NCBI GenBank assembly: GCA_964556425.1
Contig: CAZKWC010000010.1
Coordinates: 1-64,000, forward strand
DNA length: 64,000 nt
From: JALQUL01 sp964556425
Lineage (GTDB): Bacteria; Pseudomonadota; Gammaproteobacteria; Burkholderiales; Burkholderiaceae_C
Direction: 5' to 3'
Shown in pieces: positions 1 to 8,366 of the stretch (position 1 is its first letter; each line of letters begins with the position of its first letter). A program made the position numbers and the translations under genes. The notes under the pieces are model-generated. The model saw only the letters and a list, made by a program, of their open reading frames with translations, was not told the origin of the DNA and searched no databases.

Positions 1-90
1 GAGGTCGGGGAGAACTTCTCCCCGCAAATTGGAGAAGGAAGTCCTCCCCCTGCCAAGGAGGAGAAAGTCGGGTCCCCTTTTTTAAGTCGC
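1..90. repeat. GC-rich palindromic segment, possibly a REP-like repeat or upstream terminator
   Basis: Two hairpins lie close together in an otherwise AT-rich stretch: CGGGGAG (6-12) pairs with CTCCCCG (18-24), and TCCTCC (42-47) pairs with GGAGGA (57-62). A T-run follows at 78-83. The second palindrome core resembles the one at 48487-48502, so this may be a copy of a dispersed short palindrome. It could equally be the terminator of a gene lying left of the window. I could not match it to a known riboswitch. Confidence 0.35.
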
Positions 91-157
91 AATAATAAGT
101 GCCGTCAATAGTGGTAAGACTTATGCCGTAGGCCTCCTAGGGTTTGTACTTGAGGCA

Positions 158-186
158 TTGGATAAATTTTGGTTTATGATTACAAT
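158..186 (+). promoter_or_regulatory. Sigma70-type promoter of the nucleoside receptor gene
   Basis: A TTGGAT -35 box (158-163) and a TACAAT -10 box (181-186) are separated by exactly 17 bases. Transcription would start near 193, inside the palindromic operator that follows. This is the only good promoter found in front of the receptor gene, and its placement makes a repressible promoter likely. Confidence 0.6.
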
Positions 187-188
187 AC

Positions 189-200
189 GCAAACGTTTGC
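189..200. promoter_or_regulatory. PurR/LacI-type operator
   Basis: GCAAACGTTTGC is a perfect 12-base palindrome with a central CG. It equals the core of the PurR box known from Escherichia coli and is the kind of site bound by LacI-family repressors. It begins three bases after the -10 box and covers the predicted transcription start, a position where a repressor would block initiation. The LacI-family gene at 1479 is the obvious candidate ligand-responsive repressor; that link is inference. Confidence 0.7.
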
Positions 201-276
201 CATAGGGTTTTTAGCGATTTTTAACGGCAAATTGTTCTTGTGACTACCCATTATTTCATTTCCCCAAAGGACTTAT

Positions 277-1332
277 ATGAAACTTTCATTTGCCAAAACT
301 CCCCATATTCTCTCTATTGTTGCTGCGGCAGCATTATTAGCGGCTTGTAACAAGCCAGCTGACAACGCAGCTCCTGCTCAAACAGCCAGTGCGCCTGCCT
401 CAGCAGCGGCTGCAACTGGTCCAGTACCGGCCATTATTTTTGACATGGGCGGTAAGTTCGATAAGTCATTTAATGAAGCTGCTTATAACGGTATGGAGCA
501 GTTCAAAAAAGAAACTGGCATTCAATACAAAGAGTTTGAAATTGCCAATGAAGCACAACGTGAGCAAGCTATTCGCCGCATGGCAGAAGAAGGCGCTTCA
601 CCTATTATTGGTGTAGGTTTTGGCCAAGCTAGCAGCATTGAAAAAATTGCCAAAGAATTCCCTAAATTAAAATTTGCCATTATTGACAGCGTTGTAGCCG
701 ATGTACCTAACGTGCAATCGGTAGTTTTTAAAGAGCACGAAGGTAGCTTCTTGGTCGGTGTGTTAGCTGCTAAAGCCAGCAAAACTGGCAAAGTGGGTTT
801 TGTCGGTGGTATGGACATTCCTTTAATTCGTAAATTCCAATGTGGCTACGAACAAGGTGTTAAATATGTCAATAAAAAAGGTCAAATTTTTGCCAACATG
901 ACAGGTACTACAGGCGCTGCTTGGAACGACCCAGCACGTGGTGGTGAACTCACTAAAGCACAATTTGCTAAAGGTGCAGATGTTGTATTTGCAGCTGCAG
1001 GCGGTACTGGTATTGGTGTGTACCAAGCAGCTAAAGATGCAGGCAAATTAGCTATTGGTGTTGATAGCAACCAAAACCATTTACAACCAGGCACTATGCT
1101 TACCTCTATGGTTAAACGTGTAGATACTGCAGTTTACAACGTTGCTAAAAACCATACTCCTGGTATTAGCAATCTTGGCTTAAAAGAAGATGGCGTAGGT
1201 GTTGCAATGGATGAGCACAATGCAAAATTAATTACTGACGAAATGAAAGCCGATTTAGAAAAAGCCAAAGCTGGCATTTTAGATGGCAGCATCAAAGTGG
1301 TTGACTTTATGGCCGCTAACAAATGTAACTAA
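277..1332 (+). CDS. BMP-family nucleoside-binding lipoprotein (ABC importer receptor)
   Basis: This is the substrate receptor of an ABC nucleoside importer, in the family of Treponema PnrA/TmpC and basic membrane proteins. A lipoprotein signal with lipobox L21-A-A-C24 predicts cleavage and membrane anchoring, followed by a flexible Ala/Pro-rich linker to about residue 48. The family motif DKSFN is at residues 62-66, and a DSNQ...GTMLTSMVKR ligand-binding stretch lies near the C-terminus. AAAGGA (266-271) is a good ribosome site for the ATG at 277. It is the first gene of the nucleoside block, behind a PurR-type operator. The other importer subunits follow after the regulator gene. The exact ligand (purine, pyrimidine or pseudouridine nucleosides) cannot be told from sequence. 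Confidence 0.9.
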   Translation: MKLSFAKTPHILSIVAAAALLAACNKPADNAAPAQTASAPASAAAATGPVPAIIFDMGGKFDKSFNEAAYNGMEQFKKETGIQYKEFEIANEAQREQAIRRMAEEGASPIIGVGFGQASSIEKIAKEFPKLKFAIIDSVVADVPNVQSVVFKEHEGSFLVGVLAAKASKTGKVGFVGGMDIPLIRKFQCGYEQGVKYVNKKGQIFANMTGTTGAAWNDPARGGELTKAQFAKGADVVFAAAGGTGIGVYQAAKDAGKLAIGVDSNQNHLQPGTMLTSMVKRVDTAVYNVAKNHTPGISNLGLKEDGVGVAMDEHNAKLITDEMKADLEKAKAGILDGSIKVVDFMAANKCN

Positions 1333-1339
1333 GCCATTC

Positions 1340-1377
1340 AAAGTGGTCATTATTTAAAAAATAAATGACCACTTTTT
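1340..1377 (+). terminator. Intrinsic terminator after the receptor gene
   Basis: A 12-bp perfect stem (1340-1351 with 1364-1375) is followed by a short T-run ending at 1377. It lies 8 bases after the receptor stop codon and before the regulator. It could let the receptor be made in excess over the rest of the importer, as is common for binding-protein genes. Confidence 0.75.
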
Positions 1378-1478
1378 AAATGACTTATTTTCATTTTTGT
1401 ATTGATATTCATGACAACCCTAGCCACTCAAGTATTGCAAAACCCTTGTTGGTTAGGGTGTACTGTTTTTAAAGCAAC

Positions 1479-2492
1479 ATGAGCACGATTAAAGATGTCG
1501 CTCTTAAAGCGGGTGTTTCATTCACCACTGTTTCTCATGTTATTAATGGCACTCGTAAGGTAAGCGAGATCACTCATCAACGGGTAATGCAAGCGATTAA
1601 AGAGTGCGCTTATGTGCCTAGCCAAGTGGCTCGTTCTTTACAGGCTTCGCAAACCCATGTGATTGGTTTGTTAGTACCCGATATTAGCAACCCTTTTTGT
1701 GCAGAAATTACCCAAGGCATAGAACAAGTAGCCCAAAAGCAAGGGTTTGCTATTATGCTTTATAACCATCATCAACAAACACAAACCCAACAATTTGACG
1801 ACTTATTAAGTCGCAGGGTAGATGGAGTCATTTTATTAGCGGGCATTTTTCAGCATTCATTTTTGGCTCCTGCCTTGCAAAAAAAACTAGCTCATCATCG
1901 CTTACCCTTGGTGTTAATTGATCACGAACCACAAGATATTGTGGCCGATAGTTTGTTGTCCGATGCTTTCGAGTCGGGTCGTATGGCCACGCAGCATTTA
2001 ATCGATTTAGGTCATCAAAAAATTGCTTGTATTAGTGGCCCCCTTAATATGCCGGTGAGCCAAGCAAGGGTAGATGGTTGGAAAAGTGCAATGCAACAGT
2101 TGCCCAATTTTTGTTATGAACAATTATTGTTCGAAGGAAGTTTTAATATTGCCAGTGGCGTAGAGCTAGCAAAAAAAATATTAACCCAGACACAATGTAG
2201 TGCCGTTTTTGCTTGCAATGACATGATGGCATTAGGTGTTTTAACCGCCGCATCTTATTTAAATGTGCAAGTACCACAAAAATTATCGGTGATAGGAGTC
2301 GATGGTATTGCGATGGGCCAATACGCATCACCTGCACTCACCACAGTGGGTAAAGATTTAATTGCTTTGGGCGCACAAGCGGCCAACTTGTTAATTAGCC
2401 GAATTAAAAATCAAATCACTGGGGGTAATTTAAGAGTGATGACGCAATCGAATTTAATATTAAGACAATCCACTACTAGCTTTCAAGCCTAG
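1479..2492 (+). CDS. LacI-family transcriptional regulator
   Basis: The protein has the standard LacI layout: an N-terminal helix-turn-helix (residues about 3-22, TIKDVALKAGVSFTTVSHVI), the hinge helix region near residues 50-58, then a periplasmic-binding-protein-like sensor domain (IGLLVPDISNPF onward). At 337 residues it has the usual family length. It lies between the receptor gene and the ABC subunits, so it probably senses a nucleoside or base and represses the whole block through the palindrome at 189-200. The family includes PurR and CytR, and the operator matches the PurR core. Calling it PurR or CytR would go beyond the evidence. The ribosome site before ATG 1479 is weak. Confidence 0.9.
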   Translation: MSTIKDVALKAGVSFTTVSHVINGTRKVSEITHQRVMQAIKECAYVPSQVARSLQASQTHVIGLLVPDISNPFCAEITQGIEQVAQKQGFAIMLYNHHQQTQTQQFDDLLSRRVDGVILLAGIFQHSFLAPALQKKLAHHRLPLVLIDHEPQDIVADSLLSDAFESGRMATQHLIDLGHQKIACISGPLNMPVSQARVDGWKSAMQQLPNFCYEQLLFEGSFNIASGVELAKKILTQTQCSAVFACNDMMALGVLTAASYLNVQVPQKLSVIGVDGIAMGQYASPALTTVGKDLIALGAQAANLLISRIKNQITGGNLRVMTQSNLILRQSTTSFQA

Positions 2493-2529
2493 TTTTTATT
2501 TTTTGTGTTTATTCCAAGAGAGTTATTCA

Positions 2530-4119
2530 ATGCCAGGCTCCAACTCTAATCTTTCATCCGCTAGCCGAGTCCATGTCGTTAGCCAACCCATTGCGGTTGA
2601 AATGAAGCAAATTTCAAAACGCTTTGGTGCAGTGCAAGCCAATGACCAAGTCAACTTGCAGGTGCCTTATGGTTCTATTCATGGTTTGGTAGGCGAAAAT
2701 GGTGCGGGCAAGAGCACCCTCATGTCGATTTTGTATGGCATGTATAGTGCCGACTCTGGTGAAATTAAACTCTATAGTCAGCTCACTAAAATTCGCCAAA
2801 CGCAAGATGCGATTGCAGCGGGTATTGGCATGGTGCATCAACATTTTATGTTGGTGGGCACCATGACGGCTCTTGAAAATATTATGTTGGGGGCAGAGTC
2901 TTCTTGGTTGTTTGATAAGGCTCAAGCCAGTGCCAGAAAAAAACTAGAACAACTCATGCAAAGCACAGGCTTATATGTTGAGTTAGATGCTTTAGTCGAT
3001 CAACTCAGTGTGGGTAATTGCCAGCGCCTTGAAATTTTAAAAACGCTTTTTAGAGGCGCCAAAATATTAATTCTTGATGAGCCCACAGCGGTATTAACAC
3101 CCCAAGAAACGATTAGTTTATTTGAGGTGCTGAAAAAATTACGCAGTCAAGGTACCACCATCATGATCATTACTCATAAATTAAAAGAAGTAATGGCCTT
3201 GTGTGATAACGTTACGGTAATGCGGGGCGGCAAAGTAGTACATGAGTCGGCTATTGCCAATACCAGCACCGAAAAACTCGCCCAAGCCATGGTAGGTAGG
3301 GCGGTGCATATGGGCGCGCAAGATCATGTCGCTCCAACTCAAACCTTGCAGTTAGCCGCAGAGCTAAAAAACATCAGTTTAAAAGATCACCGAGGCGTTT
3401 TAAAACTCAATCAAATTAACTTAAAACTTTTTGCCGGCGAAATAGTCGGGGTAGCAGGTGTTTCTGGTAACGGGCAATCCGAATTATTAGATGTGCTCTC
3501 TGGTATGCAAATACCTCAGCAAGGACAATTACAAATTGCAGATCATCAATTTGAAGGCAAAAACTGGCTTAATCCTACTTTGGCAAGGCAAATTCGTATC
3601 GGTCATATTCCAGAGGACAGGCACGGCCGAGCCATGGTGTTAGATTTTGCAGCTTGGGAATCAGGTGTATTAGGTTTTGAAGATAAAAATTCTAAAAATG
3701 GTTGGATGGATCATGGCCAAATGAAAACCCATGTGCAAGAATTAATGCATCAATACGATGTTCGGCCACCCCATATTCATTTAAAGTGCGGTCAATTTTC
3801 TGGTGGTAATCAGCAAAAACAAGTGATTGCCCGAGAGTTGTCAGAACAACCTACCATTTTATTAATTGGTCAACCTACCCGTGGTGTAGATATTGGTGCC
3901 ATTGAATTTATTCATCAACAAATTCGCAAAGCCCGAGATGCGGGCTGTGCTGTGTTATTGGTATCTAGTGAACTAGATGAAGTATTAGCCCTTGCCGATA
4001 GGGTTATTGTGATGAATCAAGGCAGTATTGCAGGCGAGTTAGCTATAAAAGACTGCAATGAAATCAATATTGGTTTATTAATGGCGGGAGATACTCGCAA
4101 AGCGGAGACAGTACAATGA
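2530..4119 (+). CDS. Nucleoside ABC transporter, fused double ATP-binding protein
   Basis: Two ATPase domains lie in one chain, as in RbsA, MglA and the BMP-type nucleoside importers (YufO/NupO). The first has Walker A GENGAGKST (about residues 55-63), signature LSVGNCQ and Walker B ILILDEPT. The second has a degenerate Walker A (GVSGNGQSE, lacking GK), signature FSGGNQQKQ and the RGVD D-loop; loss of one ATP site is normal in this family. I take ATG 2530 as start because AAGAGAG (2516-2522) is spaced 7 bases from it. A TTG at 2503 would add 9 residues without a ribosome site. The stop overlaps the next start (ATGA), which implies translational coupling with the permease. Confidence 0.92.
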   Translation: MPGSNSNLSSASRVHVVSQPIAVEMKQISKRFGAVQANDQVNLQVPYGSIHGLVGENGAGKSTLMSILYGMYSADSGEIKLYSQLTKIRQTQDAIAAGIGMVHQHFMLVGTMTALENIMLGAESSWLFDKAQASARKKLEQLMQSTGLYVELDALVDQLSVGNCQRLEILKTLFRGAKILILDEPTAVLTPQETISLFEVLKKLRSQGTTIMIITHKLKEVMALCDNVTVMRGGKVVHESAIANTSTEKLAQAMVGRAVHMGAQDHVAPTQTLQLAAELKNISLKDHRGVLKLNQINLKLFAGEIVGVAGVSGNGQSELLDVLSGMQIPQQGQLQIADHQFEGKNWLNPTLARQIRIGHIPEDRHGRAMVLDFAAWESGVLGFEDKNSKNGWMDHGQMKTHVQELMHQYDVRPPHIHLKCGQFSGGNQQKQVIARELSEQPTILLIGQPTRGVDIGAIEFIHQQIRKARDAGCAVLLVSSELDEVLALADRVIVMNQGSIAGELAIKDCNEINIGLLMAGDTRKAETVQ

Positions 4120-5243
4120 AGTCCAACCATTCCTTACCCCATTGGGCTGAATATATCTTATTGCCACTGCTGAATTTAGCCATCGCTTTAGTCGTCTCTG
4201 GTGTGGTGGTAAGCCTTATTGGGCAAGATCCAATTCAAGTAATTCAAGTCTTAATTAAAGGTGCTTTTGGCTCACAACGAGGTTTTAGTTATACCCTTTA
4301 TTACGCTACCTCTTTTATTTTTACTGGCCTAGCAGTTGCGGTCGCTTTAAAGGGTGGTTTATTTAATATTGGCGGCGAAGGTCAAGCCGTTATGGGCGGC
4401 TTAAGCACAGGCCTTGTGGCTTTATGGTTATCGCCTTATTTGCCGGCTTGGATTATGCTGCCAACCATGTTGTTGGCTGCTGCACTAGGCGGCATGATAT
4501 GGGCTGCTATCCCTGGTTATTTACAAGCATGGCGTGGTAGTCATATCGTGATTACCACCATTATGTTTAATTTTTTAGCGGCCTCGGTTTTAACTTATCT
4601 ATTGGTAAATTGGTTAAAAGCTCCAGGCTCAATGTCGGTCGAGAGTAGCTCTTTTGCAGCGTCTGCAAAATTGCCTTCTATGCATGAATTTTTATCGTGG
4701 TTAGGTCTGAAATGGGCTTCATCGCCGCTTAATACCAGTTTCTTTTTGGCCTTGTTAGCCGCCCTTGGGGTTTATTTCTTTTTATGGTTTAGCAAAGCTG
4801 GCTATCGACTCAGAACCGTGGGTCTTAGCGAGGGGGCTGCTCAATATGCAGGCATGAATACCAAAGTGCAATTATTAACTTGTATGGCTATTTCAGGCGC
4901 TTTAGCTGGTTTGGTCGGTATGAACGAAATCGCTGGTGTGAGTGGCCGCATTTTATTAGATTTTGCGGCAGGGGCTGGTTTTACTGGAATTGCGGTTTCT
5001 TTAATGGGTCGTAATCATCCTTTAGGAATTGTATTTGCCAGTTTATTGTTTGGTGCCTTGTTTCAAGGTGGCGCCGAGGTCTCATTTGTAGTGCCAGGTT
5101 TTACTCGTGATATGGTGGTAGTGTTGCAAGGTTTTATTGTGATGTTTACTGGGGCAATGGCTTATGTGATTGCACCCAGCCTTGCCAAATTAATCCATTT
5201 AGTGCAATCTAAAAATAAAGCCCAAGGAGTAGTCAATGGATGA
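4116..5243 (+). CDS. Nucleoside ABC transporter permease 1
   Basis: A hydrophobic 375-residue inner-membrane protein of the BPD_transp_2 family (YufP/NupP type). The conserved stretch FNIGGEGQAVMGG after the second or third membrane segment, and GMNEIAGVSGRILLDFAAGAGFTGIAVSLMGRNHPLGI near the C-terminus, are hallmarks of the long permease of nucleoside importers. It overlaps the ATPase gene by four bases and the second permease by eight. The two permeases should form the heterodimeric channel for substrate released by the lipoprotein receptor. Confidence 0.92.
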   Translation: MKSNHSLPHWAEYILLPLLNLAIALVVSGVVVSLIGQDPIQVIQVLIKGAFGSQRGFSYTLYYATSFIFTGLAVAVALKGGLFNIGGEGQAVMGGLSTGLVALWLSPYLPAWIMLPTMLLAAALGGMIWAAIPGYLQAWRGSHIVITTIMFNFLAASVLTYLLVNWLKAPGSMSVESSSFAASAKLPSMHEFLSWLGLKWASSPLNTSFFLALLAALGVYFFLWFSKAGYRLRTVGLSEGAAQYAGMNTKVQLLTCMAISGALAGLVGMNEIAGVSGRILLDFAAGAGFTGIAVSLMGRNHPLGIVFASLLFGALFQGGAEVSFVVPGFTRDMVVVLQGFIVMFTGAMAYVIAPSLAKLIHLVQSKNKAQGVVNG

Positions 5244-6192
5244 AGTGTTTTGGGGCTCCATGATTGCCTCTACTTTAAGAGTTTCAACCCCTTTAATTTT
5301 ATGTGCTTTGGCTGGTTTATTTAGCGAGCGCAGTGGGGTGGTTGATATTGGCCTAGAAGGAAAATTATTGGCTTCTGCATTTGCCGCAGCCGCTACTGCG
5401 GTTAGTACACAAAGTTTAACGCTAGCGATTATGGCGGCAATTGCTGTCGCTATTAGTTTTTCGCTTATACACGGATTTGCTTGTGTGACCCATTCAGGAG
5501 ATCAAGTTATTTCAGGGGTGGCCATTAATATTGTGGCAGCAGGTTTAACCGCGGTATTAGGAGCGGCTTGGTTTAGGCAAGGTGGGCAAACCCCTTCTGT
5601 GCCCGATCATGTTCGTATGGGCCCTCTTAGTCCCGATGTAGCCAATGCTTTACAAAATCACAAAATATTAGAAGCTTTTTTAGGACAGAGTAGTTTGGTC
5701 TATATTGGCTTTTTAGCAGTACTCGCTAGTTGGTGGTTGTTGTGGAAAACCCGTTTTGGCCTACGCCTTAGAGCCGTCGGAGAAAACCCAGCCATGGTAG
5801 AAAGTGCAGGCGTATCGGTGCAAAGAATGCGTTACAGTGCATTAGTCATTAACGGAATGTTATGTGGTTTGGCAGGTGCTTATTTAGTCTTATCTTTAAG
5901 TGCATCTTTTGTACCGAATATGTCGGCAGGCAGAGGTTTTATGGCATTAGCCGCTTTAATTTTTGGCAAATGGAAACCCAAAGCTACCTTGTTGGCTTGT
6001 TTATTATTTGGTTTCCTAGATGCCGCCGCAATTCGTTTGCAAGGGGTGGTGTTACCTACTATTGGTGAAATACCCGTGCAGTTTATTCAAGCCCTGCCTT
6101 ATTTATTAACGGTAATTTTATTAGCTGGTTTTATTGGTAAAGCAGTGGCACCTAAAGCAATTGGTGTGCCCTACACCAAAGAGCGTACATAA
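5236..6192 (+). CDS. Nucleoside ABC transporter permease 2
   Basis: The shorter partner permease (318 residues, YufQ/NupQ type, BPD_transp_2 family). It has about eight membrane segments, the conserved ERSGVVDIGLEGKLL motif near the N-terminus, the RAVGENPAMVESAGVSV coupling loop that contacts the ATPase, and the GRGFMALAALIFGKW motif. It begins inside the end of permease 1, so the two are translated together. Cytidine deaminase follows after only 8 bases, tying uptake directly to catabolism. Confidence 0.92.
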   Translation: MDEVFWGSMIASTLRVSTPLILCALAGLFSERSGVVDIGLEGKLLASAFAAAATAVSTQSLTLAIMAAIAVAISFSLIHGFACVTHSGDQVISGVAINIVAAGLTAVLGAAWFRQGGQTPSVPDHVRMGPLSPDVANALQNHKILEAFLGQSSLVYIGFLAVLASWWLLWKTRFGLRLRAVGENPAMVESAGVSVQRMRYSALVINGMLCGLAGAYLVLSLSASFVPNMSAGRGFMALAALIFGKWKPKATLLACLLFGFLDAAAIRLQGVVLPTIGEIPVQFIQALPYLLTVILLAGFIGKAVAPKAIGVPYTKERT

Positions 6193-6200
6193 GGTTTTAT

Positions 6201-6647
6201 ATGAGTTTTCAAAATCAAAATTTAGTTCCGAGTTGGTTAGATGCCAGCACCCAAGAGGCGCTTTTAAATGCGGCCCTAGAGGCACAAAAAAATGCCTATG
6301 CACCCTATTCAAAATTTTTGGTGGGTGCTGCCATCCTAGATGAAAATGGTAATATTCATTCAGGCTGTAATGTAGAAAATGCCGCCTATCCAGAAGGCAC
6401 TTGTGCCGAGGCTGGCGCTATTGCTGCAATGGCATCTGAGGGATCAAGATCTATAAGAGCTTTGTTGGTAGTGGGTAACGGGAATCAATGGGTAACACCA
6501 TGCGGTGGATGTCGTCAAAAAATTCGTGAGTTTGCCACCGCTACTGCGCCCATCTTAATTGCGAACCCAGAAAAAATCTTAGCCGCACTTAATTTAGATA
6601 TTTTGCTCGCCCATAGTTTTGGTCCCGATCATCTCACCACCATTTAA
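6201..6647 (+). CDS. cdd: Cytidine deaminase
   Basis: Hydrolyses cytidine and deoxycytidine to uridine and deoxyuridine in the cytoplasm. The zinc site is plain: C68-A-E70 carries the first cysteine and the catalytic glutamate, and P100-C101-G-G-C104 carries the other two cysteines. At 148 residues it belongs to the short homotetrameric type with three cysteine ligands. An AAGG ribosome site precedes ATG 6201. It sits in the operon directly after the importer permeases, so imported cytidine can be used at once. Confidence 0.95.
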   Translation: MSFQNQNLVPSWLDASTQEALLNAALEAQKNAYAPYSKFLVGAAILDENGNIHSGCNVENAAYPEGTCAEAGAIAAMASEGSRSIRALLVVGNGNQWVTPCGGCRQKIREFATATAPILIANPEKILAALNLDILLAHSFGPDHLTTI

Positions 6648-6668
6648 ATTTTTTTGAAAGTAAAAAAC

Positions 6669-7466
6669 ATGACTGCATTAGAAGTACTACAACAACGTTT
6701 CCCCAATGCCAAACCAAAAATTGCAGTAATTTTAGGTTCTGGTTGGGGTGATTTTGCCAAGGCAATTCAAAATCCACAAAGTGTTAGCTATAAAGACTTA
6801 CCGGGCTTTCCTTTGCCTAGCGTGCAAGGCCATGCTAGTGATTTAATTTATGGCACTTTTGGCGATAAAGAAGTGGTCATATTAACGGGCCGTAAACACA
6901 CTTACGAAACAGGTGATGCCGATGGCATGAAACTACCCATTCGCACCTTAAAAGCATGGGGTTGTGAAGTCTTGGTGCAAACCAATGCAGCAGGTAGTTT
7001 GCGTCCCTTTATGCAACCCGGAAGTTTAATGATGATTAACGATCATATTAACTTGCCACAGCGTTCACCCTTAATTGGCGAGACCGGTTCAGAGCGTTTT
7101 GTGAGTATGGTCAATGCCTATGATGCCGACTTGCGCAATCATGCCATGGTAATGGCTAAAGCACAGGGCTTGCCGGTTTATGAAGGAGTTTACGCTTGGT
7201 ATGTAGGTCCACAATTTGAAACCCCGGCAGAAATTCGTATGGCTGCCATTGTAGGCGCCGATGCTGTCGGCATGAGTACCGTGCCAGAAACCATTATTGC
7301 GCGTCATGCACAAATGAAGGTATTGGCTATTTCATTAATGACCAATATGGGCGCTGGTTTATCGGAAGAAAACATCAGTCATGCTCACACCTTAAGCCAA
7401 GCGCAAGCGGCCAGTGAAAACGCAACTAAGTTGTTAACCCAAGTCATTCAAAACATGACACTTTGA
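6669..7466 (+). CDS. punA: Purine nucleoside phosphorylase
   Basis: Phosphorolysis of purine (deoxy)nucleosides to free base and (deoxy)ribose 1-phosphate. The 265-residue chain has the trimeric PNP (PNP/MTAP family) motifs: the GSGWG phosphate loop, GRKHTYE, TNAAGSL, and the signature VGADAVGMSTVPETIIARH. Family members include PunA, DeoD-2 and XapA; substrate range (hypoxanthine, guanine or xanthine nucleosides) is not settled by sequence. ATG 6669 follows a GAAAG ribosome site (6656-6660). A TTG at 6654 would add five residues and destroy that spacing. It is 21 bases after cdd in the same operon. Confidence 0.93.
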   Translation: MTALEVLQQRFPNAKPKIAVILGSGWGDFAKAIQNPQSVSYKDLPGFPLPSVQGHASDLIYGTFGDKEVVILTGRKHTYETGDADGMKLPIRTLKAWGCEVLVQTNAAGSLRPFMQPGSLMMINDHINLPQRSPLIGETGSERFVSMVNAYDADLRNHAMVMAKAQGLPVYEGVYAWYVGPQFETPAEIRMAAIVGADAVGMSTVPETIIARHAQMKVLAISLMTNMGAGLSEENISHAHTLSQAQAASENATKLLTQVIQNMTL

Positions 7467-7535
7467 TGGCATTCACACATCATCAAGCCACTACCCCTTT
7501 GTTTACTTTGCTTTTGACTATTTTTAAATTAAGTT

Positions 7536-8339
7536 ATGAATACCACTCTTATTGATTACGCTAAAACCGCTTTATCTTGTCTTGATTTGACCGAGTTATC
7601 GGATCAATGCCAAGCATCAGATGTGGCAGCTTTGTGTGTAAAAGCCATGGGCCAGCATAGCAGTGGTGTCAATATTGGGCAGGTGGCTGCGGTGTGTGTG
7701 TGGCCTGCGTTTGTGGCGCAGGCTCGCTCTTTGTTACCCAGCACTATTGAGGTAGCAGCAGTAGTTAATTTTCCATCGGGTCAAGAGCCTTTTAATAAGG
7801 TGAAAGCCGATATTCAAACCATTCGGGATGGTGGCGGTACCGAGGTCGATTGTGTGTTTCCGTATCAAGACTTAATGGCAGGTCAAGAAGCCACTTGTTT
7901 AGAATTTTTAAAACAAGTAAGAGCTGCTTGCAGCGGTATGCGGCTCAAATTAATTTTAGAAACAGGCGCCATGCAAGAGCCTAGTTTAATTGCCAAAGCC
8001 TGTGAAATAGGATTGTTAGCCGGAGTTGATTTTTTAAAAACTAGCACTGGAAAAATTCCTCAAGGAGCTAGTCTTGAGGCCGCAGAAATTTTATTAACCG
8101 CTTTGCAACAATCGGGCAGAGCTAGCCAATTAGGTTTTAAACCTTCGGGCGGTATTAAAACCGTTCAAGATGCACAAAAGTATATTGATTTAAGCGCAAA
8201 AATAGTAGGTTCAGACTTTATTAACGCAGCCCATTTTAGGATAGGTGCAAGTGGTATTTGGAATGATATTGCCACTATTTTGGGCGCACAAGCTAGCAGC
8301 ACCAACCCAGCGGCTGCTTCACAAAATCCACATTATTAA
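7536..8339 (+). CDS. deoC: Deoxyribose-phosphate aldolase
   Basis: Splits 2-deoxyribose 5-phosphate into glyceraldehyde 3-phosphate and acetaldehyde. The Schiff-base lysine is K168 in the DFLKTSTGK motif, and a second essential lysine lies in FKPSGGIK; both match the E. coli-type (DeoC2) enzymes, as does the length of 267. The gene follows punA after 69 bases with only a weak ribosome site. That gap could hold a minor promoter, but I see no clear one. With deoA and deoB it forms the usual deo set. Confidence 0.95.
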   Translation: MNTTLIDYAKTALSCLDLTELSDQCQASDVAALCVKAMGQHSSGVNIGQVAAVCVWPAFVAQARSLLPSTIEVAAVVNFPSGQEPFNKVKADIQTIRDGGGTEVDCVFPYQDLMAGQEATCLEFLKQVRAACSGMRLKLILETGAMQEPSLIAKACEIGLLAGVDFLKTSTGKIPQGASLEAAEILLTALQQSGRASQLGFKPSGGIKTVQDAQKYIDLSAKIVGSDFINAAHFRIGASGIWNDIATILGAQASSTNPAAASQNPHY

Positions 8340-8366
8340 TTTATTATTTTTAAAAGAACAACCATT

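Noticed and set aside
1..90. Riboswitch in front of the nucleoside receptor gene
   Set aside because: The folded segment lies more than 180 bases before the gene and upstream of the predicted promoter, and it matches no riboswitch consensus I know.
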